From Marchantia polymorpha subsp. ruderalis (Eukaryota; Streptophyta; Marchantiopsida; Marchantiales; Marchantiaceae): a stretch of DNA of 64,000 nucleotides. Below the pieces are notes generated by a model. It made no database searches. It was not told where the DNA came from and saw only the letters and a program-made list of their open reading frames with translations. Position numbers and translations under genes: made by a program. Location: contig AP031351.1 of the NCBI GenBank assembly GCA_037833965.1, positions 3,980,501-4,044,500 of the forward strand. Reading direction: 5' to 3'. Positions 32,916 through 45,156 of the stretch are shown here, in pieces (the first letter of the stretch is position 1; the number at the start of each line of letters is the position of its first letter).

Positions 32916-35900
32916 TGAGTAATAAAAATTTGAAACTTCCTTTATGTTTATAATGATGATGAGTGCATAGATTAAAATCAATTTTGAAAAACTGTATCAC
33001 AATCAAAAACAAAATTCTATCATGAATACATAATAGAATTAAAAAGAAAGACTACATTGTTGGATAGATTCAATACTTAGATGAGATTGAAAATCTCAAT
33101 CTTTTATTTTATTTTGCATCATTATCATATTCTCAGTATCAATTTATAAGAGATGTGACTTTTGATAAGAAGATTGAGCTAGTCAATCTTCTTAAAACTC
33201 ATTCTAGTTGATGCAATTATTAAAGTTTATTTTTTTGAAAATTTTTAAGAGACATAGCTGATTTGAATATTTTGCAGAAGGAGCACAAATAAAATTTGCT
33301 ATCAATTTCTTTTATCTAAATATATTATTACTAAATTATGTTTCAACTATGACTTAATTCTAGTGAGGTTTAATAAAAAAAATTTCTTGCAAATTTATTA
33401 TAAAATGTATGGAGCATATGGAACGTCACACATGAATCAAACAAAAATTGGTAGTATTGAATTCATGTCTTGTTAATTGAAGTTGGTAGTATCTATGTTA
33501 GATCATGGTTTAATAAGATGATCTTTTACATAGCATATTTTTAATAATTCAACTAATGATAGTCAAATTATGTGATATAATCTATTTTTTATTATTTGAT
33601 ATGCAAAAAAGAAAAAAATATCTTAATTATAAAAATCAAGATGCAGCATTAGATAAATATAAATTTTCCTAATTAGTTTCTCTAATTTGAGTTTAACGCA
33701 TAAATTTTTACTTACAAGTACAGTTTTTTATAAATTTTTTCAATCAATATGAACATAGTCAAATTAAATGGATAAAATTTATAAAAAAATTTCAATTATA
33801 TATAAAATATAATTATAATAAAATTTTCCAACACATTTATGAATTATAAATTCTATTTAACAAAACAAAATTTTTTAATCTAAAAATAGAACTTGGATTT
33901 ATTACTTTTGATCATCTCATTGCAAATCATAATTAAATATAACCTCTTTTATATCTAAAATTTGATCAAATTTTTATATGAAAATTATGAAAATTTACAA
34001 TTTAAAGATGAAGAATGGACTTAAATTCTAGCATCTATCCATAATAAATTTGAAAATAAGTCTGTTGCATTTTTTCGAATTAATAAAATATATTTCGTTA
34101 GATTTTCTCTTTTCATTTTCAGCATTTATAATTTTTTTAGTGTGGCAAATTTTTCAATCTTATATGAAAAACTCAAAAAAATTAATTTATCAAATAAAAA
34201 ATGGTTTTTTATTTTGATAAGATCAAAAGAATAAATCATTTTAAAATAATAATAATATATGCAAAAATAGATATTAATTTTATGATTTCATAAAATAATA
34301 AAATGGAGTTAGTTAATTATTGTATCTTGTTTTCATCTTTTGAGAAATTTTTATTATTTGAAAATCATTGAATAGTGCAGACATGAATAACACTTCATTC
34401 AGTTTCGAAATAAAATTTTCATCTTTTCTAAAAATTATACAAGGTAGAAAAAATCAAAAAAATTTAAATGCATTGTTATTTCCAATGTAAAAATTATATA
34501 ACTTAAAAATTTTTAAAATTTATCAATGAAATGATACATTTTGTGTTTGGATTCTTCTAATTTATTTATGTGTTTTTGATACTTTAAAACTTCATGAACA
34601 TTCACAGTTTGTTATTAATTGATGTTTTATTTGTATGCAGGGATGAATTTCGCTAAGCTGGTTTATAAAGCTTTAGAGTTTTTAGAAAAGATAACAAATT
34701 CATACAATCATCAGAAAAACACATCATTGTCTTGTGAGGCATTCAAATTAGGTCGTATTCTAAGAGATGATGCACACAAACAAAGCATCTGATGTTGCAT
34801 GAATATAAGATTTCTTATAAAATGTTGGAATAATTGTTTAAAAAGTGCTTCATTATATTGAATGCAAAATTTGTAGAATAATATTTTCATCATTATTGAT
34901 TTCATTATCACAATTTTTTAACTCCATCAAGCAACGTTTATGATAATTAAGACAGATAATGTCTACTCTACTTCAAATTCACTATCACTTTAACTTATTT
35001 CTTCAGTGTATTTTATGATTTTTTCCAATTTGTTCTTAAAATATATATAGATTTCTAGCCAAACTTCTTGAAATGCAGAATTTTTTTAAAAATTTAATAT
35101 ATCATAATAAAACATGCTGGATTTTGTGTACAAACTCACACTTGTATAATTATGCTATCATAGGGTATATTTAAAAAAAATTAACATCAAAAATATTAAA
35201 TTTAATACTTTTACTAACCATGACGAAGATATCTAAATCAATTCTTTCAGGTTGATGTTAATATGCGACTCATATATAAAAAAAAATATGTTTTTTTATA
35301 AGATAGATAATCTATCAATGTGCCTATAAGATCATAAAACATTTGAATTTTCACAGATTCATTTTATTTTACAAGAAGAATAAACACCGATAAGAATAAA
35401 TTATCTAATTTTAATTATAAATAAAAATTAGAGAATATATTACATCCTTTAAAATTATATTTGATATTGAACGCCATGATTAACATAGAATCTTTTCAAT
35501 TCTTTTCCATCAGACGCAATACAAAGGACATTTGCATTTGACTATAGAGCATAATTTTTAGCATACAAATCTTATTCATTAATTTCTTGTAGTCCTGGTT
35601 ATTCATTAGGTTTGGCTTAAATAGTTCAATAATTTTATCATGACAATCTTTTAGAGGTTATAAATTCTTTCACAATTTGATCGAAGCACGGTCTTTTGTT
35701 CAAATTATGCTCTAGACCTAATTCTAGTCTTCGATATATTCTTGTTATCATTTTTTCACTTCTGAGATTTCTCAAGCTATAATGTATTATCACAGTTGTT
35801 ATCCAAATGAGCCTTATGTTATAACTCTACAATGCTAAATATACAAACTTTCAAATCGCCAAAGTGTTAAAGTATCAAAGTTGAAGAAAAGTTGAAGTGT

Positions 35901-37158
35901 TAATGAGACAAAATGTTAAAGAAAATTATGTCAAAATGAAAACATGGCAAATCCGAAGTTAAAAAATGCAAAGATATCGAGGTCAAAAAATCTTAAGTCA
36001 TAAAATGGGTATCATACTGAGTGTAATAATTGAAATAATTAATTTAGGAAAAAAATCAAAATGATGAGGGCCAAGTTTAAAGATGGGGCCAAATTTAAAT
36101 TAAAGTGTCAAAAGTTAACTTATTAAAGTTTCATACTATCAAAGTTGAGGAATAAAATTGTCAAAATGAAGAATTAAAAATCATGTCAAAACTTTCAAAT
36201 GACAAAGAAAAGAAATTCTGTTAAAAGTACGGAAGAGCAGAGTTTAAAGAAATAATATGAAATGCAAAATACAAAAATTTCAAAATTTTTCAAAAATAAC
36301 AAGGCTCCTAAATTAATAAAAAAACGGTAATGAGAAAAATGCTAACAATACAAAATAGAGGATGGATACGAAAATGATGAAAAAACAAAACATGTGGTAA
36401 TGAAGAAAAGTGCTGAATGATAAACACATGGGGTGAGATGAACCAGTAGCGTCAAAACAGTTACAATGACAAGAAAAAAAAAACAAGCAAGCAAAATATC
36501 AACAGCCATTGTGAATATTATTGTGTCCAAGTTCTCAATTTGGAATATCATGATACTCTCATGATGAACCTCCTCTATATTAACATTATTCTTGCCATGT
36601 TGATCTTCTATATATTTGTGGTATTGCACAAAAAAATATTATTGAATAATTTATGAAAGTCAAAACATATATGGATGACTTCTGTCATCACGTTTGTGAT
36701 CATCTTCACATGATTACTATAAAAACAAAAATTCAATTAAGATCTTGTAGATGATTTTTGTGATGTGAATCTTTTGACAAAAATATATACTCATCATTTG
36801 CTTCATTAAGTTTGAATGGTTGAATTTCTTTCATATGTTTATCTTCATTACCTATTGATCTCTTGATGAACTTACTATCTTCTTGCATCTTGACTTCAGT
36901 CAAGACGGCAAAACTCAATGGCTATTATGTCTATTACAAGTTATGACTTATGTGCATATATACTAACTAAAAAGCAACCTGGAACACAATAAGTAATGAA
37001 CTTACTATCATTCATCCATTCTTGAGGTCAACAAATTTTCTATAATTGAGTGAAAACATAAGTATCTTGATTGATAAGAAAATTCATCAACAACACCCAA
37101 GCATTTAAACTTCAAACAATGATACATCAACAGCGAGTAAACCCGATGCAAATTGTGA

Positions 37159-37180
37159 GGGTTTAGGGTTTAAACCCTAC
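37159..37180. repeat. Interstitial telomere-like motif, head-to-head
   Basis: GGGTTTAGGGTTT matches the plant telomere repeat TTTAGGG. It runs straight into its inverse, so that TAGGGTTTAAACCCTA at 37164-37179 is a perfect 16-bp palindrome. It is either a double telo-box or a tiny interstitial telomere remnant. Confidence 0.8.
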
Positions 37181-37399
37181 AGGTGGAGGTATATCAATCG
37201 TTAAAAAATATGGATAAAAATATTGTCAAAACCTCCTTCCATTAGATCAAAACCATCCCAACCCAGTCACCGCTTTGAAATTTTTCTCGCCAGATCAAAA
37301 CCAAAAAAGTGATATTTTAATGGTAAGGTTTTGTATTTGAATTGGTACCAAACCATTCACAAACAAACAACGTTTGAAACTACGCTAAAGTTTTCAGTC

Positions 37400-40300
37400 T
37401 TCACTAATACTTTTGGATTATAAACTTCTTAATTTTTTATGTTTGATATTGCCAACCTTGTGTATGGTGTCTCTAATCCGGGCAAGATACTTTACATATT
37501 CTATAATCACACCAAATTTCTGATGACCAGAACCTATACGAAAAACCTTTATCATGACTCTCGTATATACTATGAACAAACTTTGAACAGTCATATCTGG
37601 ACTTTGAGCAATGCTTCCATTTTTTTTCTTTAGCCAACCTCAAATCTAAGTACAAGGGTGACTTTGAGAATAAGAGGGTCCTGAGATTGGTTACCATTAT
37701 TTCGAAGATGTTTCTTCAAGGCCCAACACCATGTTTTATGTGTGTTGAAGCGAGACAGAGATTTCTGAAAAAATGTTATATGTTGAGTTATATCAAACTA
37801 CTTTCTTTGGGTTTTCGCGTTAGGCTAGGCTTCGAGGAGATGCACCGAAGCTAGAATAGGCTGTTTACATACAAAGAGACTGTTGTGAGCTCGGGCGTCG
37901 CCACAGTCTCTTCGTCGCGTCAGAGAGAGAAGAATCTGCTAGTGATAGGCTGAAGAGAGCTCATAACCAGAAGTAAGATCAAGAGAAAATACAAAAGCGC
38001 AATTATTCACTCTGACCGTCAAGATTACAGTGCAACAACAAGGTTCGGATTTCATCACAAGAGCTCCATTTGTGCGTACAACGTCTGGCAAGGACGTGGG
38101 GGGCGAAGAAGTCGACCGTACTGTGTCGCAGCAGTCGTGTCAACACGCGAAGTGGTGCGCGATGTTCGCTCGCTGTGTACATTGCAGAAAGCCTACACAA
38201 ATGGAGGAAGGACCAAAGATGTGACAGGGATAAGGAAGGAAGCAAGGACGCTCGGAAACATATTCCGTTTCCTGTTTTCATGGAGCAAGTATTCCCTTTT
38301 TAGAAGGTCAATGGAGTTTGTCTCGAGCGCATCGGAGGTTAACAAAATTAACCGAATTAAAACAATCACACTCGAAGAAAGAGTGCAGAGCGTCGACATC
38401 GGCTTATTTTGCAAATCGATTCGTTTCGATTGGTGCAAGGAACGAGCTGTATTCGTGTGGTGGTCGGATGCGAGGAAGTGGAAGTGGGTTCATATTTTTG
38501 ACGTGTTTTGGGAAGGCATGTGAAGTGGCCAACTACCACCTGGTGAAGCAAGGGGTTAAGGAACATGAACGCGGGAGGGGTTACAGTAACCCAGAGCCAA
38601 AACAACCTCAACAACAACAGGACAGTACTTCTTACCTCAGGTCATAACTCCACTGCTGAGTAGGTGCTCCTGACCAGCCCCTGACTCGACTGGTCACATA
38701 ATGTCTGGTTGTTGTGACTAGGGGTTATCTGTACTGTGCTCCTGCCATTGTGGGAAGGTTAACGAATTTGGGTCAATGGTTCTCTAGGGAACTGGAACTG
38801 TTCTTTTAACCGCTTTACATTCCTCATTCTTATCCATCCTAGGCTCGTTCTACAAGCTGTATGGTACCATCGCTGCTTCTGCTTCTGCAGCAGCTGCACC
38901 CCTTACCCAGCCCATGCCCATGCCCACCCAGGTGCCGGCACAATGGGAGTGCTTCACCCAAGATCAGATGTTCGGACGCAGAAGCTGTTTCGGTGACGGG
39001 ACGTGGTGGTCGAGAATTTCGTTTCTAAATACTTGACGAGTAGAAGTTGCTGCTCGAGGTTTCAGTGCGGTTGTAAAGTGTGATCAGTGACTACGATGCT
39101 CTGGTTTTCTGCGCATAGCTGGTGCCGAGATGCAAGTGAAGTGAGCTTTAGTTTGTTGCAAGAAGAGAAGATGTGCAAACCAGAAACAATCTACGGAGTC
39201 AAACCGGGGGGTATTGTAATAATTGTCCTCCGTATATAAACAAAAGGTCATGTGATAATTATTGTGGTATATAAAAGTTTCCGTGCATAATAAATGCGCC
39301 ATCTGTGGTTTCGTCTAAAGTGGATATAATGGCTCCGTGTAATGATAGTGAGTCACCCCGGTTCTTGGAATCTGACTCCAAGGACGATCCGAGAGTTATA
39401 TTTGACCGAGCCATATATATTATGCAACCTTCCGCTACATACTCCAAAGGCCGAACTCAGTAACCGAACCGGAGATATACCTCGCTGATCCAACTACAAC
39501 ATAATTCAGTTCCATGCTTCCCTGCCAAGATTACAATGATTGGAACCGAAAAAAGATTGAATGTTTTCTTATTCTCCGTCGCGCTGAGATGTCTTGGGAG
39601 CGAATAATGTTCAGCCGATTTGGAGTAATAGACCAAAAGAAGGGATTCCCAGGAATTGAGGTACAGGCCTCGGAGGCCAGGAGTTCCTCAGATACTTCAT
39701 CGAGTATCTGGAGGAGGAGGGTTGTGCTCTGTGCAGCTAGTCCTAGCTTGATTCTGAGAAGTTGATTTTGTCATGGGTTCTTCGATGCCAACGGAAGTGG
39801 TCTGAATTTGCCCCTTCTGCATAGACTTGTTTCTCAAGTAAGGCAAAATCATCATGATGTGGGATCCAGATGGCAAATAAAAAGCAGAGAAAAGGAGCAT
39901 GGACATCGAAAGGCGAAGAGTGATTGCTGGATGGACTCTTCTTAGGCTTCCACTAGGTGGACCCTGCCCTCCAGATCCTCGCTCGTTGCCAGACAGAACT
40001 GAATCAAACGCATATTTTACTGATTTATTCCAAGCATCTGACTGCATAATTCTACCGGATCAGGTCTGGAATACACCATGCAGCATAATGTATAACAGAG
40101 GGGAGTACACCATGCACTGCACAGCGGCCGGAGGAGACCTGGGAGCCCAAAATGAGAAGGGCAGGCAGGCGGAGAGCGAGTGAGGAACCCGAGTTCCGAG
40201 TCGCGACCTGCGATGGGAAGTGGACAATGCAACATGATGAGCCCGTGCAGGGGCGGGTGAGTTCCACTAAGCCCTCCTCGCAGCTCGCAGCTCGCAGCTC

Positions 40301-41300
40301 GCCTCTATTCTATTGCTGTAGCAATGCTGCATTGCATGTATGGAAAAGGTGGCCGTGTGTCTGCGACACATATGATAGAAGAAAAGCCAAGCCAGCCCCA
40401 CTCTCTGTCCCTCGTTCTTTAGCACCACCATAAGTAAGATGAAAGATGGAAGCCATGTGAGGACGCTTTTCTACGGGCCTGCATTCCACACTCGGGGAAA
40501 TTCAACAATGTGCGAGGGCACGAAATAAAAGAGGGCTCGATGTTCAGGGGGGCTTTAATGATCAACGCTCATGCATGCATGCATGCTATCATCCAGCCAT
40601 CCATCCATCCATCCCACGGATTCCCACCCCTCCCCATCCCATCCCATCCACCAATCAATCACTCGCCAATCAGTATTTCCTTTCCGTCGGTCAGACACCC
40701 CCTGCACCTCCTCTCTCTGCAACTACAGCGACGACATCCTCACAGTAGAGGAGACGTTGTGAAAGCCCGAGATATCCATTTTCTACGAGAACCTACAAAT
40801 TCCAGTCGAACCTGGCGATGTGAGCTCTCTCTCTCTCTCTCTCTCTCTCGCACGGGCCACATCCAAGGCCTGCTGCTATCCGGAAGACTTGACGTACAGA
40901 TCAGCGAAAGAAAGCCTACGATTTCAGTTCATAGAATCCTTTATTTAGGACACCTTAAAAATAAGTTCAGCTCTCATTCTTGTCAGTTCTGTAATTTTTC
41001 TGTTATGAAACCTTGCAGGAATAAGGATTGCACTTGTTAACTCGCCAGTTTCTACTAGAGAGGGCGAAGCAATATTTCACTTTGGAAAACTCTGAAGTAT
41101 ATTTTAACCATCTTTCTGGCTGACCATGAGCTTTCATTCATGGAAGCTGTTCACCTTTTCAAGTTACAGTGATATAAAATTTATTAAAATTTTTATCATA
41201 AAAATAAGTTTACGCGGAGAGACTGCGAAGATCGAAGTAGACATAAGAAATTGGCTTGACGTGACACAAGAGAAGAGAAGAGAAGAAAACTTGGCGACGT
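37400..41300. other. No gene recognised; intermediate composition
   Basis: Base composition moves from AT-rich to balanced. Several open frames of 60-128 codons show no family motif. An exon-like piece at 38843-38931 is bordered by CCTAG and CAG/GTGCC and reads SFYKLYGTIAASASAAAAP in one frame. No partner exons were identified. Small simple repeats include (ATGC)n and (CATC)n near 40570-40615 and (CT)n at 40825-40849. Confidence 0.5.
40825..40849. repeat. (CT)n microsatellite
   Basis: About 12 CT dinucleotides in a row within a non-coding stretch upstream of the CpG-rich region. Confidence 0.9.
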
Positions 41301-42344
41301 ATGGGTAAGAGAAGAGGCTTAAGGGAAGGGAAGGAAAGGGAGACTGGCGCAATCCACGTGTGAGTGACCAGCACCTAACAATGCCCCCCCGCCCTCCCCG
41401 GAATCCAGAACTGTGGCAATAGTGTTGGGTGCAACGAGGCCAGGGCCTCCCTTCCTCGCTCCCTGGCTCCACATTGATTGAGATGTCCCTGCCCACATCC
41501 TGCTGCTCCTTCTCCTCCTCCTCGGGGGGTTCTCTTGTCAACTCGTGCTCGCTCGAAACAAGCACCGCGGCAGAGCGAGAAGAGCAGCGAAGTGAGCCCC
41601 ACCCGGCCCCACGACATGAATCCGAATCTTCCCCGGATACTGCCTTCAGACACAACAGTAGCTGCGGCTGGATTTGGCGGTGGGGCTATCTTAGCGTAGC
41701 AGGAGCAGGAGCAGGGACGGCGACGAACGAGCGAGCGCCAAGAGGACAGGAGCAGAAAGCGAGAAGGACCAGAACGGGGACGGGCGAGAACGCGGCATTT
41801 ACAACTGTACGACCCCGGGAGCGTGAACAGCCAATCCCAGCGCTCGCACCACGTCGTGAGCCGTCTGTGCCAGGCTGCGACTCGCTGGGCCCGTCCACGT
41901 CGGATGGAACACCCTTTAAGCAAGCAAGGTGGACATCGGTGCTGCTGGTGCTGGCTGGTCATCGCCCTCGTCTCAGCGCCCCAGGCCGATTCCACGCGAC
42001 GGGGCCGGGGCGGCTTTCCAGGGCCAGGTCCGAAGCCGAGCCATGCCATGCCATGTCCTCCCATGCCCATCGGAACGCTTCGCCCCCAAGCCAAGCTCGC
42101 CACTCCCCCCACGTCCCCAATTCCGGGTCGGGTGCCCCGGTTGAACCCGTCCTCCCCCGACCCGACCCCGACCCCGGAGCAGAGCCGAAAGGAGGACGCG
42201 GGAGCAAATGACGGCCAAAGCGGGGGATGTGGCATGGGGGAGGGAGCGGGCGAGTGATGGGAGTGCGGGGGATGTTCGTTCTTCGCCGTGGAGGTCGCAT
42301 AATGGTGAAATAGCTCGAAGGGAATATTACGATTCCACGAAGGC

Positions 42345-42365
42345 AGGGAGGGAGGGAGGGAGGGG
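42345..42365 (+). other. Potential G-quadruplex run
   Basis: At least four GGG runs separated by single A bases, followed within 20 bases by a run of seven G, in the CpG-rich region upstream of the GATA gene. An 11-G run lies at 42435-42445. The sequence meets the usual G-quadruplex pattern; folding in vivo is not known. Confidence 0.6.
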
Positions 42366-43375
42366 CGAAAGGGGGGGCCATGACCCAAGGGGAAGAAAAT
42401 GGTTCACAAGACGGAGGAGGAGAAGGGGATGGCAGGGGGGGGGGGAGAGAAGAGCGGAAAAGAGCAGCGTGCACGCACGTCAGGGTCGGCGAGGCCACTC
42501 ACTCACTCGCATGCGAGGGCCGGATCGCGCACGCTGTCTGGCAGGTCCCTCACACGTCGCGCACGTAGCCGACAGGTCTTTCCCGGACGAGTCTGGAGGC
42601 GGAGCCGCGCTCCCTCTCGCGGCCCCGGACTTTCGCCCGGGGCTGGCCGGTCGCCGCTCGCTCGCTCGCGATGGCGAGAGGGATGGCGAATTGTTTAATG
42701 CCGCGGACAAAAAAAAGGCGCTCCGCCGAGCGAAAGCGAGCCCCTGCTACTTTGGCCACTGCTCCCGCCGTGCCAAGATTACCGGCCGCGATCGTACCGA
42801 TGATAGCCTCGGACTCGTGGCGCTTGTCTGTAGCAGCGTCCCGTCCCGGAGCGGAGCCGCGACATGTGGGCGCCCCGGCGTCGTGGGGCGGACCCTTGAT
42901 CGCTCGCCCGCCCGCCCGCCCGCGCTCTCTCCAAAGCAGGCCGCAGCAGTGGAAGGCGAAGTGGGAGAAGCAGTGGCAGTGGCATCTGCGGCCAGCCAGC
43001 TAGCGAGCGCGGCCGCCAGCTAGCGGTAGCAGCCGCGGCAGACGCCGAAGCATTAGAACAGTCGCACAGTGGTGCGCACTCTCGCTCTCGCTCTCGCCTC
43101 AACATCATTCTTGCTTGCTTTCTTACAGCGGCACATTTCTGTCAATCTGATTGCGAGCCTAGTCCTCCGGCCCAGCTCCCAGACACAACACAAACTGCCT
43201 CAGTTTAGACCGTGTCCTGCGTCCTACTTTTTTGTTCCGTTTCGGTACCTGCCCGGCCCTCGGGGGCAGCCTGCCCATCGTCGCTTGCCTTCTTTGTTCC
43301 GTGGCAGTGCATTGCTTGCAGTGCAGCAGCAGCACCAGCCCCAGCCAACTCGCTCGCTCGCAAGCACAGCAGCAC

Positions 43376-43427
43376 AGCTCAGCTCAGCTCAGCTCAGCTC
43401 ACTTCACTTCACTTCACTTCACTTCAC
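43376..43427. repeat. Pentanucleotide microsatellites (AGCTC)n and (ACTTC)n
   Basis: Five AGCTC units run directly into about five ACTTC units in the presumed GATA leader. More ACTC-type repeats follow at about 43560-43630. Confidence 0.9.
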
Positions 43428-45156
43428 TCACTCTCTCTTTCCACTGCACTACTTTCGCACTCGGGTTCGAGATAGTCTTCTGGAGTGCGCCTTCAGTGGC
43501 ACCCCTCTTTCTGCTGTCTGTCTGTGTCTGACTGACTACTGCCTGACTCGACTCGACTCATTCACTCACTCACCAGTCACCACTCACTCACTCATTCACT
43601 CACTCACTCGACTCTACTCTACTCTACTCGCTCGTTCGCCCCCGCCCGCCCCCTTCTGTTTCTCTCTTACCTCGTCAAGCTCTCCTCTCTCTCTATCTCT
43701 CTCTCTTCTCTCGATATCTGTCATCAATCCATCAATCAATCCTCGTACCCACGACCTTTCCTGTTGCCTAGCCTCGTATCGCGAAGCACCCGTCTCCACC
43801 TTTTGTGTCCACGCTGACCCTTCCTTCCTTCCCTTTTTTACACTTGCTTGGCCGTGTGCATTTGCCGCCTCTGGCTCGCAGCAACACTCGAACCAGAAAT
43901 TTTGCTACTTGCTACTTATCACACGAAGACCCTTCGTTCTGCCTGAAACAAACAGCTTCTCTAGAAACTTCAAATCATCTTCCCATTTTCTACTTTATAG
44001 TTTTACTCTCTCCCTCTCCGTCCCTCTCTTTCTTTCTCTCCCTGTGTCTCCCTCTCTCTCTTCTCTCCCTCAACGCTCAATTTGAATAACACCGCGCAGT
44101 CTTCTGCTGCTCTCGTAGCTTCATTCGTGTCCAAGTCGAATCCAGTCGCATCACGCACATCGCCTCTCTCTTGCTGTTCTGAAAGGAGCTGCGCATTGCG
44201 TTCTGCGCAAGTTAGCCTCTGCTGGTCTACAACATTACATGTACGATACTCACCACCAATTACTTGCGCTCCATATTGTGCTGTAAAATGGCATCCAAAT
44301 GACTTCTTTCTCTGCATAAGGGCTTAAGACTGTGATTTCTCTCAAGGTTCCGCGTTCGAATGCAGTCAGTGTAGGAACGCAAGTTTCTGCTAGCAGTATA
44401 ATGCCTTGTTTCTCCGGGTATCATGAAAGATAATATTGTCATGGTGCCTGTGTGACTCAGTCGCTGCTTCTGAAAAACCAAATGCCGGCTGTTGCCTAAC
44501 TCTATGAACCTGATGATGATGTTTGAAGCCCGAGTGCTCCTCGAGCAATGTGCTCTCTTCTCTAGAAGCGGACGGCGGGCCCTCGTGTCGAGTCGCCGGC
44601 TGCTAATGATCCTGTTTCTTATAGACCGCGGAATTGACGAGCGAGCGAGCGTGAGTCCGACGGCCGCTCAGGACTCTCGCTCGCGACGCCTGCCGCGCGT
44701 AGAATCCTGTCCAAGATTTGTCCATGTACGTGGGGTAGATAAAAACCAATTAGGAGTCTCGAGACTCACCACACCCACCAACACCAAGCCAAAGAGCCGG
44801 ACGGCCGACACGAATTCTGAGTTCGTTCATCAGCCATGAACATCTTGCGTTTATGCTGCCGTCTAGCTCGTGAATTCTTGCTGCAACCTGAACCAATGGG
44901 GCGTATTTACGGTTTCAAAATTTCGAAATCGTCGCTTCGAACTTTCGAACCCCGTAACGCTCCGAGACCCTCGGACGCTGATTAACCAAGAGATTGCGCA
45001 AGTCCGAAGGCGCAGCCTCGACGCAGCCACCGACAGCGCGGCTGAACTGATCTGTCGGGAAACGTAGTCTTGTGTTCAGACCGACGGACGGACGGACTGC
45101 CAAAGCTCGGGGTTGACGTCGTTTCTGTTGTCACTTGATCATGCACAGGTAGTGGG

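Larger units (their letters stand above)
27460..37400. other. 10-kb AT-rich, CpG-poor block without genes
   Basis: Extremely AT-rich throughout, with A/T runs, few CG dinucleotides and stops in all frames. No exon, RNA gene or intact mobile element was recognised. A short TA microsatellite lies at about 32883-32915. Such composition is typical of old, methylated and deaminated transposon-derived DNA in plant genomes; that origin is inference. It ends at about 37.16 kb with a telomere-like motif. Confidence 0.75.
41300..45148 (+). promoter_or_regulatory. CpG-rich promoter and long leader region of the GATA gene
   Basis: About 3.8 kb, GC- and CpG-rich to about 43.1 kb, then pyrimidine-rich. 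Long open frames on both strands here (for example minus 42388-41375 and plus 43069-44085) are low in sequence complexity and mutually overlapping. They look like composition effects. The stretch at 43.1-44.1 kb is full of CTC/CACT simple repeats, typical of plant 5' leaders. A TGCACAG acceptor-like site at 45142-45148 stands eight bases before the GATA start codon, so a 5' UTR intron is likely. The transcription start was not located. Confidence 0.55.

Noticed and set aside
38137..38523. Plus-strand frame of 128 codons
   Set aside because: Other frames are also open across the same bases, no domain was recognised, and there is no supporting exon structure.
41375..42388. Minus-strand open frame of 337 codons
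   Set aside because: It lies in GC-rich, repetitive DNA, overlaps equally open plus-strand frames, is proline/serine/arginine-rich without any domain, and fits composition bias upstream of the GATA gene.
42208..43023. Plus-strand open frame of 271 codons
   Set aside because: CpG-rich, Arg/Gly/Ala-rich frame with no domain and overlapping frames on both strands.
43069..44085. Plus-strand open frame of 338 codons
   Set aside because: It is built largely of CTC/CACT simple repeats in the presumed GATA leader (long Ser/Leu/His runs) and has no family motif.
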